Assembly: GCA_964388495.1 (NCBI GenBank)
Contig: CAYMAT010000031.1
Span: 1 to 16,141, forward strand
Source of the DNA: CAYMAT01 sp964388495
GTDB taxonomy: Bacteria > Patescibacteriota > Gracilibacteria > Peribacterales > Peribacteraceae
Length of the DNA stretch: 16,141 nucleotides
Direction: 5' to 3'
Shown here: positions 1 to 7,374 of the stretch, piece after piece
How positions within the stretch are numbered: the first letter of the stretch is position 1
How the letters are laid out: the number at the start of each line of letters is the position of its first letter
The notes under the pieces: generated by a model
Database searches by the model: none
The model's input: only the letters and a program-made list of their open reading frames with translations
Told to the model about the DNA's origin: nothing
Program-made: the position numbers and the translations under genes

Positions 1-3000
1 TGAACGACTCAAAGGTGGGCTGTGCCAATATCTTCAAATCCACTAAGAATTTTTCCCGCAACGGCAAGGAGATTCATATGCAAAACGGTTCCACTACGGA
101 CCTGGAAACGGGTGCGTGTAGCAACGTGCAGGTAAAGCTCCCTGATGGCAGGGTATACCAATTGGTTCATCAGTTATATTTCGGTCTAGGAATCTCCGGA
201 AACTGGAAGCAGACGCAGCCGGTATCCGTTGCGGTTCCTTCATCAGCCACAAGTGTTGCGTATTCTGCCAACGGCATCTCGTATAATGTGGATTTCTGGC
301 CTGCGTCATACATCAATATTGAGCTGAATGCCCATGAAGTGGGATTGGGAGGCACGTTGATTCTGAACGGGGAGGAATTTCCGGTCTATGTTGACGCGCC
401 TGCTCCGCCACCCCCTCCCTCTGCGGCGAACAATTGCACTATCCAGGGGTTTGATAATCTTGTGACGAAAGTTCCCCGGGGCGGGCCACCGGTCATGGGG
501 GCAGTTCAGGGTGATGATTGTGAGGTGAGGGTCAAGGCCAGGGGCAACAATGAGTACAGCTTTGCCTCCGCGCATTGGTTCAGGATGCGGATCCTTTCCA
601 CGCCCACCAATCCCAAATGGACACAGATCCCCTGGTCTACGGCAATGTTTACCTCACCGCTCAGGAGGGGGACGGACTCCTCCAATTTCCTCTCCTTTGG
701 CGAGAATCCGTCGGCAGGTGAGGGTTCCTTTACGGTACAGGCGGCGGCCAATACACCCTTGGGGGTTCGTAGTGGGGAAGATGCCTTGCAGTTATATGCC
801 TCCAACGGGACCGATTACGATTTCAAGGCGGAATACCAGTTTCGCGTCTGTTCTCCCCTGAACGGTGAATGCGGCGCAGATGCGGATTGCTGCGAAGGGC
901 AGTGTAAAGACGATGTGGTTCCTCCCGGAGAAGCCCCCGTCAAAAAATGTCTGATGCCGGCACCGGACGGTGCGGGCGGAGACCCGGGTGATCCGGGGGA
1001 GTTGGGTCCCCCAGGGGATGACGGCGGATGGGATGCATCCGGTGATGACGATGTTTTGGATGGAGTTGATGGCTCAGGCGACGGCGATGTCAGTTCCTCA
1101 TCCTCTGCGGCACCCGCTCTGTCTTGTCCCGGGTGTCCCTGCAGTCCGCAGACGCACTTTCAGATCCTGCTGGGGCAAAGCGTAAGCGCCGGTGCGGGCA
1201 CTGACATCATGCAATGTGACGCTGATATGACCTCCACTTTCTACGGGGCTTCAATCTCTTGTGGGGAACTCAATGGAGCCACGGATCTTTCTAGTGGCCC
1301 GGTAGGACCTGATCAATGTATTTGGGGCAGCCAGCAGAAATGCATGCTGATCAATCCCTCCACTCCAGGCGCACAGGAAGGCACAGTGCTGTGGGGGATT
1401 AACCTGGGTTACAGCATTCCGTATATCCGCAATGCGGATAACGTGGAGTATCGCCTTGCTCCCGGGCAGACCATCCAGTGTAACGGGGACACCCTTTTCC
1501 AGCTCTATAACCAGAATTACGCGCAATGCACTAATCCTCAATTCATCACGTTACATGCGGATGGTTCGTCCAATTCCGCATGTTCCGCCGCGTCCGGGGG
1601 AACAAGCACCTCCGGCGGATCCAACACCTCGGCTGGGTCTAATGCATCGGGTGGCACCAACACCTCCGGCGGTTCCAACAATTCCGGAGGCAGTAACACG
1701 TCAGGCGGGACCAATACATCGGGCGGATCCAACAATTCCGGTGGTTCCAATGCTTCCGGTGGCACCAACACCTCGGGTGGATCCAACAATTCCGGCTCAA
1801 ATGCCTCGGGCGGGACCAATACATCCGGCGGATCCAACACCTCGGGCAATTCCCATACATCCGCGGGTTCCAACAACTCCGGTGGGACAAATACATCCGG
1901 CGGTTCCAATAATTCTGGAGGGTCTCATACATCGGGGAGTACGGGCAGCAATGGTTCCACGCCCTCCACATGCGCCAATCCCGGCAATGTCTGCCGTCTC
2001 AGTCTTGATCCTCTCCCCTGTGCCGAACAATTCCTCCTACCCGGTACCTGTTCCAGGAACGGACAGCAGGGCAAGTGTTACGCCTGTCCTCCCACAAGTT
2101 CCTCCTCTTCTTCCGCTCCTGTCACGGCTTCCTGCAATGTGAACCCCGCCTACCAATACTGTGGTGACGGTGTCACGGCGGCGCAGGATTGCGGTTCACT
2201 TCAATCCGTCCAGTGGTGGCAGGGGGCAACCCAGACATGCACGCGTCAGGATGGTTCTGCGGGCCGTTGTTACAACTGCCAGGCTCCGGGCGGTCCCGCT
2301 GCGCCCGTGGCTGGCAACTGCGGTAACCCCGGCAATGTCTGCCGTCTTAACGGGGAGCAGCTGCCGTGTGACGAGCAATATCTCACTTCTTCCCTCTGCA
2401 CCAGGCAAGGGCAAACGGGGAAGTGTTATGCATGCCCGTCTGTGAGCTCTTCATCAGCGGCCGGTTCATGCAATGCCAATCCCTCCTTCCGGTACTGTGG
2501 TGACGGTGTCACGGCGGCGCAGGATTGCGGTTCACTTCAATCCGTCCAGTGGTGGCAGGGGGCAACCCAGACATGCACGCGCAATGACGGTACGGTAGGC
2601 CGCTGCTACAACTGTGCAGGGGCATCGTCTTCCGCAGTCTGGACGCCTATGCCCAGCAGTTTCTGTTCTGATAACGGTCTGGAATTCTGTGCGGACAGCC
2701 AGACGGCAGCCCTCCATTGCCAGTCCCTGGGATCCTCAGCCACCACCGGCGTCTCCCCGCTTGCCTGCCAAATGGAAGGGGGAGCGTGGGGATACTGTCA
2801 GAAGTGCGTCCAGCAATCCCCCATGGCCACCACCGAAGCCTGCAATTTCACCGCCATTGAAAAAACCGCGGCTGCCCTCCAGAAAACAATGGAAACCATG
2901 AAGAACAACTGCATCAACAACGCGCGTGCAGGCTGTTCCGCTCCCACCTGCGTGGTCAACGCCCCAGCCGCCATCGGCGGATTCTTTTTCGCAAAAGGAC

Positions 3001-3023
3001 AATGCGCCATGACCTGCCAATAA
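1..3023 (+). CDS. Large secreted Ser/Cys-rich multidomain surface protein, 5'-truncated by window edge
   Basis: The function is unknown; a surface adhesin or fibre is inferred. The frame is open from base 3 with no membrane segment or signal at the left edge, so the true start lies outside; the GTG at 15 is only the first start-like codon. In order: the end of one beta-type domain; a second with paired cysteines (codons at 435 and 519); a knot-like Cys cluster (around 850-950, GxCGxDxDCCxGxC); a short collagen-like Gly-X-Y patch (978-1031); an Asp-rich stretch; a poly-Ser linker; a unique region of about 150 residues; an 18-unit Ser-Asn-Xaa-Ser-Gly-Gly array (1620-1940); then alternating Cys modules ending in CYAC or CYNC. 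The C-terminal segment carries paired cysteines and ends in CQ. The paralogue at 3895-6603 shares domain types and the same kind of partner gene downstream. Domain identities are my reading and were not checked against a profile database. Confidence 0.8.
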   Translation, partial: NDSKVGCANIFKSTKNFSRNGKEIHMQNGSTTDLETGACSNVQVKLPDGRVYQLVHQLYFGLGISGNWKQTQPVSVAVPSSATSVAYSANGISYNVDFWPASYINIELNAHEVGLGGTLILNGEEFPVYVDAPAPPPPPSAANNCTIQGFDNLVTKVPRGGPPVMGAVQGDDCEVRVKARGNNEYSFASAHWFRMRILSTPTNPKWTQIPWSTAMFTSPLRRGTDSSNFLSFGENPSAGEGSFTVQAAANTPLGVRSGEDALQLYASNGTDYDFKAEYQFRVCSPLNGECGADADCCEGQCKDDVVPPGEAPVKKCLMPAPDGAGGDPGDPGELGPPGDDGGWDASGDDDVLDGVDGSGDGDVSSSSSAAPALSCPGCPCSPQTHFQILLGQSVSAGAGTDIMQCDADMTSTFYGASISCGELNGATDLSSGPVGPDQCIWGSQQKCMLINPSTPGAQEGTVLWGINLGYSIPYIRNADNVEYRLAPGQTIQCNGDTLFQLYNQNYAQCTNPQFITLHADGSSNSACSAASGGTSTSGGSNTSAGSNASGGTNTSGGSNNSGGSNTSGGTNTSGGSNNSGGSNASGGTNTSGGSNNSGSNASGGTNTSGGSNTSGNSHTSAGSNNSGGTNTSGGSNNSGGSHTSGSTGSNGSTPSTCANPGNVCRLSLDPLPCAEQFLLPGTCSRNGQQGKCYACPPTSSSSSSAPVTASCNVNPAYQYCGDGVTAAQDCGSLQSVQWWQGATQTCTRQDGSAGRCYNCQAPGGPAAPVAGNCGNPGNVCRLNGEQLPCDEQYLTSSLCTRQGQTGKCYACPSVSSSSAAGSCNANPSFRYCGDGVTAAQDCGSLQSVQWWQGATQTCTRNDGTVGRCYNCAGASSSAVWTPMPSSFCSDNGLEFCADSQTAALHCQSLGSSATTGVSPLACQMEGGAWGYCQKCVQQSPMATTEACNFTAIEKTAAALQKTMETMKNNCINNARAGCSAPTCVVNAPAAIGGFFFAKGQCAMTCQ
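978..1031 (+). other. Short collagen-like Gly-X-Y patch inside the large surface protein
   Basis: Six consecutive Gly-X-Y triplets (GDP GDP GEL GPP GDD GGW) are followed by an Asp/Gly-rich stretch up to the first poly-Ser linker. Six triplets are too few to form a stable collagen helix alone, so this is probably a flexible or calcium-binding linker. Confidence 0.4.
1620..1940 (+). repeat. 18-unit, 18-bp coding repeat encoding (S/T)N(T/N/A)SGG
   Basis: Seventeen 18-bp units and one 15-bp unit (the tenth) are in frame within the large surface protein. The peptide consensus is Ser/Thr-Asn-Thr/Asn/Ala-Ser-Gly-Gly. Sixteen units contain an Asn-Xaa-Ser sequon, and units 14 and 18 have His instead of Asn. 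Codons vary between units at synonymous positions, which suggests the peptide is maintained and that this is not one very recent slippage event. It is probably a flexible stalk. Confidence 0.9.
2157..2245 (+). repeat. 89-bp exact direct repeat, copy 1
   Basis: This sequence is identical, base for base, to 2493-2581. It encodes the core of a Cys module containing CGDGVTAAQDCGSLQ and an SVQWWQGATQTC segment. The copies are 336 bp apart (112 codons), so exchange between them keeps the reading frame. Confidence 0.95.
2493..2581 (+). repeat. 89-bp exact direct repeat, copy 2
   Basis: Second copy of the 89-bp repeat at 2157-2245. Flanking sequence on both sides diverges (different residues before YCGDG and after TCTR), so identity is limited to the module core. 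Recent local duplication or gene conversion is likely. Confidence 0.95.
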
Positions 3024-3025
3024 CC

Positions 3026-3868
3026 ATGTCTCCCAAGAAAACGCCTCCATCGGCCCCGCCCCGCGCGCGTTCCCGTGCGTACATCGCTTTGGGCGTTCTC
3101 TTTGCCGTGATTTTTGCCGCATCGTATGCCGGCGACATGCGTGCCCAGGTTGCCGGTGACAGCTGGTTCATGCGCACGCTCCTCCCGTTTGCCCGCCAGA
3201 CACTGAGTCCGGACAAATTTGACGAATTCCTGCGCAGGGTGAATGGCGATGCTCCCGGCACGGCCTCGTCGTCATCACTGTCATCCGCCTTCCCGAGAGC
3301 GTCGTCCCCCGCTGCGTCGTCCTCCTGGTCTCCCTCACCGCTCCCTCCCGTGACGGTGAGCCCCAAGCCGGTGCTGGTTCCCGGTGAAAAGCGCTGTGAA
3401 TTCGATGCGCCAAGCCCGCTCTGTACCGCAAACACCTTTCCGCATTTCATCCCGGAATCCTGCACCAACGGGATCAACACAGGATGGGTGTTTACCTGCG
3501 ACCCCCTGGAACAGGCCGCGTCTTCCGCAAACCCGGAGCCGTATAACCCCGTCTGCGGAAACGGTTTCCTGGATCCCGGTGAGCAGTGTGACGACGGTGA
3601 TCTCAATACCGCGGAAGGCAGCCACTGCAGGCCGGGTTGCCGTCTTCCCTTCTGCGGAGACCGTGTGGTGGATCCCGGTGAGCAGTGCGATGACGGTAAT
3701 GACGTCTTCACCGACGGCTGCGCCTTCTGCCGCAATGTTTTCTGCGGTGACGGCGTCTGTGAGAAAGGGCTGGAAGACGGCACGGGTGCTCCGGGTAATT
3801 GCCCTTCCGGCCAAACCTGTTCGTTCTATAATTTCTACTGCGGTCTGGATTGCGGATCTATGCAGTAG
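3026..3868 (+). CDS. Membrane-anchored protein with Myxococcus-type Cys-rich (DUF4215-like) repeats, module copy 1
   Basis: This 280-residue protein has one N-terminal hydrophobic helix (about residues 18-36) after a basic start. It then has a conserved juxtamembrane segment (DSWFMRTLLPFARQTLSPDK), a Ser/Pro-rich linker, and a paired-Cys segment starting CEFDAP. Disulfide-repeat units begin near residues 177, 210 and 240 (CGxxxxDPGEQCDDG type). It ends in a FYCGLDC tail. The ATG at 3026 was chosen over 3002 because it lies two bases after the upstream TAA and its product aligns with the paralogue at 6607 (MSPKKTPPS against MRKKSPPSP). No promoter is visible before it, so it is probably co-transcribed with the large gene. 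The role is unknown; a disulfide-stabilised partner of the large surface protein is an inference from linkage. Confidence 0.85.
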   Translation: MSPKKTPPSAPPRARSRAYIALGVLFAVIFAASYAGDMRAQVAGDSWFMRTLLPFARQTLSPDKFDEFLRRVNGDAPGTASSSSLSSAFPRASSPAASSSWSPSPLPPVTVSPKPVLVPGEKRCEFDAPSPLCTANTFPHFIPESCTNGINTGWVFTCDPLEQAASSANPEPYNPVCGNGFLDPGEQCDDGDLNTAEGSHCRPGCRLPFCGDRVVDPGEQCDDGNDVFTDGCAFCRNVFCGDGVCEKGLEDGTGAPGNCPSGQTCSFYNFYCGLDCGSMQ

Positions 3869-3878
3869 GAAGGGCGTT

Positions 3879-3887
3879 TGGTACGCT
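3879..3887 (+). promoter_or_regulatory. Extended -10 promoter for leaderless transcription of the second large surface gene
   Basis: TGGTACGCT (TGn plus TACGCT) ends seven bases before the ATG at 3895. The transcript would start at or next to the start codon. It lies just after the stop codon of the preceding gene and has the same spacing as the promoter before ftsX. Confidence 0.5.
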
Positions 3888-3894
3888 ACTCTCC

Positions 3895-6603
3895 ATGCCA
3901 AAGCGATCAGCATGGGGCGGACAGTTGAATACACTACTTCTGGGGAGCGGAGTGCTGGCGGTAGCGGTGTTTGTGGCGACGTATTATCCCGTTGCCAAAG
4001 GCATGCTCACCGGAGCGGTGGCTACTTTGCCCAATTGCGATGCGGAAATATGGGGCGGTGTTTTGGTGAATCAAACAATCTATGTGCCGCCGGCGCAGGG
4101 GCAGGTGTTTGTGGTGGATTACAAGAGGGATAATTGTCCGGTTTCCCTGACAGTGGCAGGGACTACGTACAATGTGACCAAATTGAACGGTACCACGGTA
4201 AGCGCGGATGGCACGGTGGTGCCCAAGTATGAATGGAGGACGCCGGTGGGGGCGACGGTCATCCAAAACGGGGTGGCTGCACCCATCGAGCATGCATTGG
4301 CCAGCTTTCGCATTCCCGTTGCGTATTCCTCCCAGCCGCAGACACACGTGGGGTTGTATGTGGATATCAAAACGAACGTCGCTTCAACCACCGCTTTTGA
4401 GCTTTCCATCGGCGGGGCAAAATATTCCCTTCTTTTTGGCATTCCTCCCAACAATGCCGTTCCCTCCTGTGACTTGGTAGGACTGCCTCATTGGGATGGA
4501 GCCAAATTCTTTGTGGATCCCACCTTTGGGTGGAAAGCTACGGTGACCGTGACGGGCGGAAGCGATTGTGCGGTATATGTTCGCGAATACACGGCGGATA
4601 CATCCGGCTTTGTGGATGGCAAAGCCCGCCTGCTCCAGGCGGATACGGATTACTGGATGAAGGCAGACCCCTCCGAGCCCTTTGCGACCATGCTTCCCGG
4701 AGTAACACAGAACGGTGTGGCGTTTTCCGCTGTGCGTTTCAAAAACGGGCGGATGGAGATCAGTACCAATACGCCACCGCCAGCCTCCGGCGATGACGGC
4801 GGCAAGCGCGTCATTCACGTGTACCGGCGCACCATGACCGCTAACGGCCCCACATTCGCTTTTGTCAAAAGCTATCCCTACGAGGTGGGAGTACCCCCGC
4901 CTGTGAATCCTCCAGTAGGCCCACCAGCGAATCCTGCGTGCGCATTTACCAATTGGCCGCCAAATATCGTGCCCGGAGGACCGGCCGTCACCGTGCAATT
5001 AACGAGAGATTCAAACTGCTTGGCCTATATCCAGGGGATCACTGCCGTTGGGCAGCCAAAAACGTGGTTCAAGCTTAATGGTGAAGGTTTTAAATGGCGA
5101 CGAGAGGGTGACAATCAGGAAGTGGATGAAGTTCTGCTTCCGGCGGGAACTGGGTATGTGAGTTTTAGTACGAGCGGTAATCAGGGGGAACTCGTTATGC
5201 GCGCTAACGCAGATGCAGTGCCGGGAACGTATCAAAATGACGATGGAGTGCAGATTTTTCTCCATGATAAGAGTGAACCCGTCAGTAAACATGCGGTTGT
5301 TGTAGGAAATGACGCAAATCCAAATGATCCTCCCGCAGCAAACTGCACACTGCAAGGTATGCCGGCTCAAATTGTCCGAGGTGTCGATAAGCAGAATGCT
5401 CCGGTTATTACCCTCCAGGGGCCCGATAACTGCTTAGCATACGTATGGGCGAGCGAAGACCCTGCAGGCAACAACAATTATGACTTCCATTCACTTTATA
5501 AGGTTCCGTTTACCGGAAAATGGCAGAAAAATTCCGATGCCGCCGTTCTATCTGAAATCATTACCTACAAGGGTGTACATCTTGAGGTTGTGGCAAATGG
5601 GAATACCCCTTCCTTCAGAATTTATGCCGACGCCGATGCGCCGGTGAATGGTCGTGGCTTTGATGGCGATCGCATTTCGCTTGGCAAAAAAATGCCTGAT
5701 CAACGTATGGAACCAGGTTTTGAGTATGCTTTTACAGTTGTGGCAGCGGGAGCTGACAACGGCAAAAATACCGGTGGCACCAACGTCGTGACTGTTGCAA
5801 ACAAGGGGGGAGATCTTTCCAGTGGTGAATCGTGCCTATCCAACGAAGAATGTCAGTCCGGTATCTGCCAGGGCGGCATCTGCATGGACGACTGTGTCTA
5901 CAACTACGGAGGGCCCACCGATGATCCCCAGACGGACCGGACATTCCAGTACGTGGACAAGGCGGATTGGGACAGGGGTGTGTGGCAGGATTGTTACAGT
6001 ACGTTTGTGGAACCGGTGGGAGGCGCAGAATCAGACGTCTATAAAGTGACGGATTTCCAGTGTGATAGGACCCTGGGTCAAACTTGCGCGGTTGTGGCGG
6101 GGCATGCCGGAGATCCTCAGTGTGCGGTTTGCAGTACCGTTAAAGCGACGGGGTCATCGCCCACGTCATCCTCTTCCTCTTCTGTCACCTCCTGCTCCGA
6201 TCCCGGAGACGTCTGTCGTTTAAGTTCGGAAAACCTTCCCTGTGCGGACAGCCTGCAAAAAAATCCCTCCACTTGCTATAAGGGCGGACAATTGGGCAAG
6301 TGCTACGCGTGCGGCAACGGCACTGCGTCCAACGGTGGTTCCAGCAGCGCCTCCTCCGTCGCCAAAGCCTCTTCTGGGCCCATTCAGGGAACATGCACCA
6401 TGTTTGTCGTTCATCAGCCCGGATTGGTCACGCAATTGCTCATGAGCTTCCTCAATACCTGTATGACGCAAACGCAACAGTCTTGCGAGGCTGCGCAGGG
6501 CGCTTACGTGGGGCAAAAATGCGCATACTCCTCGCTCTTCCCCTTCAACGGCTCTGCTGTTTTGCAAACGGGAAACTGTCCATTCACCTGCACTCTTCCC
6601 TAA
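3895..6603 (+). CDS. Large anchored surface protein with four two-Cys beta-type domains, module copy 2
   Basis: This 902-residue protein starts with a signal-anchor helix (about residues 9-30). Four related domains follow, marked by Cys pairs at residues 48/81, 192/225, 349/375 and 484/513. In domains 2-4 the second Cys lies in a (D/N)C(A/L)xY context, and in the first in DNCPVSL. Then come a knot-like Cys cluster (ESCLSNEECQSGICQGGIC), a larger Cys region, a poly-Ser linker, one module ending in GKCYAC as in the first large gene, a second Ser linker and a C-terminal paired-Cys segment. I chose ATG 3895 over TTG 3850 because it follows an extended -10 at leaderless spacing and avoids overlap with the upstream gene. 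Bases about 5000-5800 look less GC-rich than the rest. A sheet-rich adhesin or fibre is inferred; I recognise no named family. Confidence 0.85.
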   Translation: MPKRSAWGGQLNTLLLGSGVLAVAVFVATYYPVAKGMLTGAVATLPNCDAEIWGGVLVNQTIYVPPAQGQVFVVDYKRDNCPVSLTVAGTTYNVTKLNGTTVSADGTVVPKYEWRTPVGATVIQNGVAAPIEHALASFRIPVAYSSQPQTHVGLYVDIKTNVASTTAFELSIGGAKYSLLFGIPPNNAVPSCDLVGLPHWDGAKFFVDPTFGWKATVTVTGGSDCAVYVREYTADTSGFVDGKARLLQADTDYWMKADPSEPFATMLPGVTQNGVAFSAVRFKNGRMEISTNTPPPASGDDGGKRVIHVYRRTMTANGPTFAFVKSYPYEVGVPPPVNPPVGPPANPACAFTNWPPNIVPGGPAVTVQLTRDSNCLAYIQGITAVGQPKTWFKLNGEGFKWRREGDNQEVDEVLLPAGTGYVSFSTSGNQGELVMRANADAVPGTYQNDDGVQIFLHDKSEPVSKHAVVVGNDANPNDPPAANCTLQGMPAQIVRGVDKQNAPVITLQGPDNCLAYVWASEDPAGNNNYDFHSLYKVPFTGKWQKNSDAAVLSEIITYKGVHLEVVANGNTPSFRIYADADAPVNGRGFDGDRISLGKKMPDQRMEPGFEYAFTVVAAGADNGKNTGGTNVVTVANKGGDLSSGESCLSNEECQSGICQGGICMDDCVYNYGGPTDDPQTDRTFQYVDKADWDRGVWQDCYSTFVEPVGGAESDVYKVTDFQCDRTLGQTCAVVAGHAGDPQCAVCSTVKATGSSPTSSSSSSVTSCSDPGDVCRLSSENLPCADSLQKNPSTCYKGGQLGKCYACGNGTASNGGSSSASSVAKASSGPIQGTCTMFVVHQPGLVTQLLMSFLNTCMTQTQQSCEAAQGAYVGQKCAYSSLFPFNGSAVLQTGNCPFTCTLP

Positions 6604-6606
6604 GCA

Positions 6607-7326
6607 ATGCGTAAAAAATCTCCCCCATCACCGTCCGTGCAATCGCGCCGCTACCACGGGCATCTGGTAACAGGGCTATTGTGTGCGGCTGTATTCGCGT
6701 CTCTGTACGGCAGCGGTGGCAACGCGCAATTGATTGGCGGCGACTGGTTTTTGCGCACACTCATGCCTTTTGCGCGGCAGACACTGAGCCCGGACAAATT
6801 TGCGGAATTCCTGCGTGCGGTGGGGGGTGCAGATCAGACGTCTTCGTCGTCGCAAGGCATATCTTCTGTGCCGCCCGTTGCCCATCCTCCTGGGGCTGCA
6901 TCGTCCGCAAGGGCGCCCGATCCGGTTCCCCCTGTTCCGCCCGTTTCCCAGGAACCGCTTTCCCCGGACGGCAAAACGTGCGAGTTTGATGCCCCCCGCC
7001 CCCTGTGCCCGCAGGGATCCATCCCCCATTTTCTCAGGGAAACGTGTGTCAAAGCGGGAAATACCGGGTGGATGTATGTCTGCAATGAAATGGGTGGCAG
7101 TCCTTCCCGGCTTTCCTCCTGCGGCAACGGGGTGGTGGATAGGGGCGAAGACTGTGACGATGCAAACGACAACAATGCCGATGGCTGCTCTTTCTGCAGG
7201 CATTCTGTATGCGGCGACGGCCGCAAGGATCCGGGGGAGTGCGGGGAGTTTGCGGCCGGGTTGTGTTCCCCGGGACAGTCCTGCGTGCAATTCCTCTTCT
7301 ACTGCGGTCTTGATTGCGACCAGTGA
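6607..7326 (+). CDS. Membrane-anchored protein with Myxococcus-type Cys-rich repeats, module copy 2
   Basis: This 239-residue protein is a clear paralogue of the product of 3026-3868. Shared parts are a basic N-terminus, one membrane helix (about residues 20-35), the GGDWFLRTLMPFARQTLSPD segment, a Ser/Pro linker, a CEFDAPRPLC segment, disulfide-repeat units near residues 172 and 202 (CGNGVVDRGEDCDD type), and a FYCGLDC tail. It lacks one of the three repeats of its paralogue, which accounts for most of the length difference. The ATG is three bases after the TAA of the large gene, matching the tight spacing in the first module. No promoter or ribosome binding site is evident, so co-transcription with the large gene is likely. 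The product should be an outward-facing, disulfide-stabilised membrane protein of unknown role. Confidence 0.88.
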   Translation: MRKKSPPSPSVQSRRYHGHLVTGLLCAAVFASLYGSGGNAQLIGGDWFLRTLMPFARQTLSPDKFAEFLRAVGGADQTSSSSQGISSVPPVAHPPGAASSARAPDPVPPVPPVSQEPLSPDGKTCEFDAPRPLCPQGSIPHFLRETCVKAGNTGWMYVCNEMGGSPSRLSSCGNGVVDRGEDCDDANDNNADGCSFCRHSVCGDGRKDPGECGEFAAGLCSPGQSCVQFLFYCGLDCDQ

Positions 7327-7359
7327 CAGCGTCTGTTTCTTTAAAAGCGCGTCTTTTTC

Positions 7360-7368
7360 TGCTATAAT
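7360..7368 (+). promoter_or_regulatory. Consensus extended -10 promoter (TGCTATAAT) for the pilin-like gene
   Basis: TGC plus a perfect TATAAT ends six bases before the ATG at 7375, so the expected transcription start is on or next to the A of the start codon. This is the clearest leaderless-type promoter in the window. Confidence 0.7.
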
Positions 7369-7374
7369 CAGCTG

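Noticed and set aside
1538..1909. 123-residue minus-strand reading frame rich in Pro/Glu/Leu repeats
   Set aside because: It is the antisense shadow of the 18-bp coding repeat; its periodic sequence follows directly from the plus-strand repeat.
3002..3025. Upstream ATG for the first small Cys-repeat gene, overlapping the large gene
   Set aside because: The extra eight residues have no counterpart in the paralogue, whose start lies just after the large-gene stop, as does the ATG at 3026.
2956..3783. 275-residue minus-strand reading frame
   Set aside because: It is a shadow of the Cys-repeat protein; the plus strand has conserved disulfide repeats and a paralogue, the minus strand has neither.
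3850..3894. TTG start for the second large surface gene
   Set aside because: It would overlap the preceding gene and add residues translated across a probable promoter; ATG 3895 fits promoter spacing and the signal anchor.
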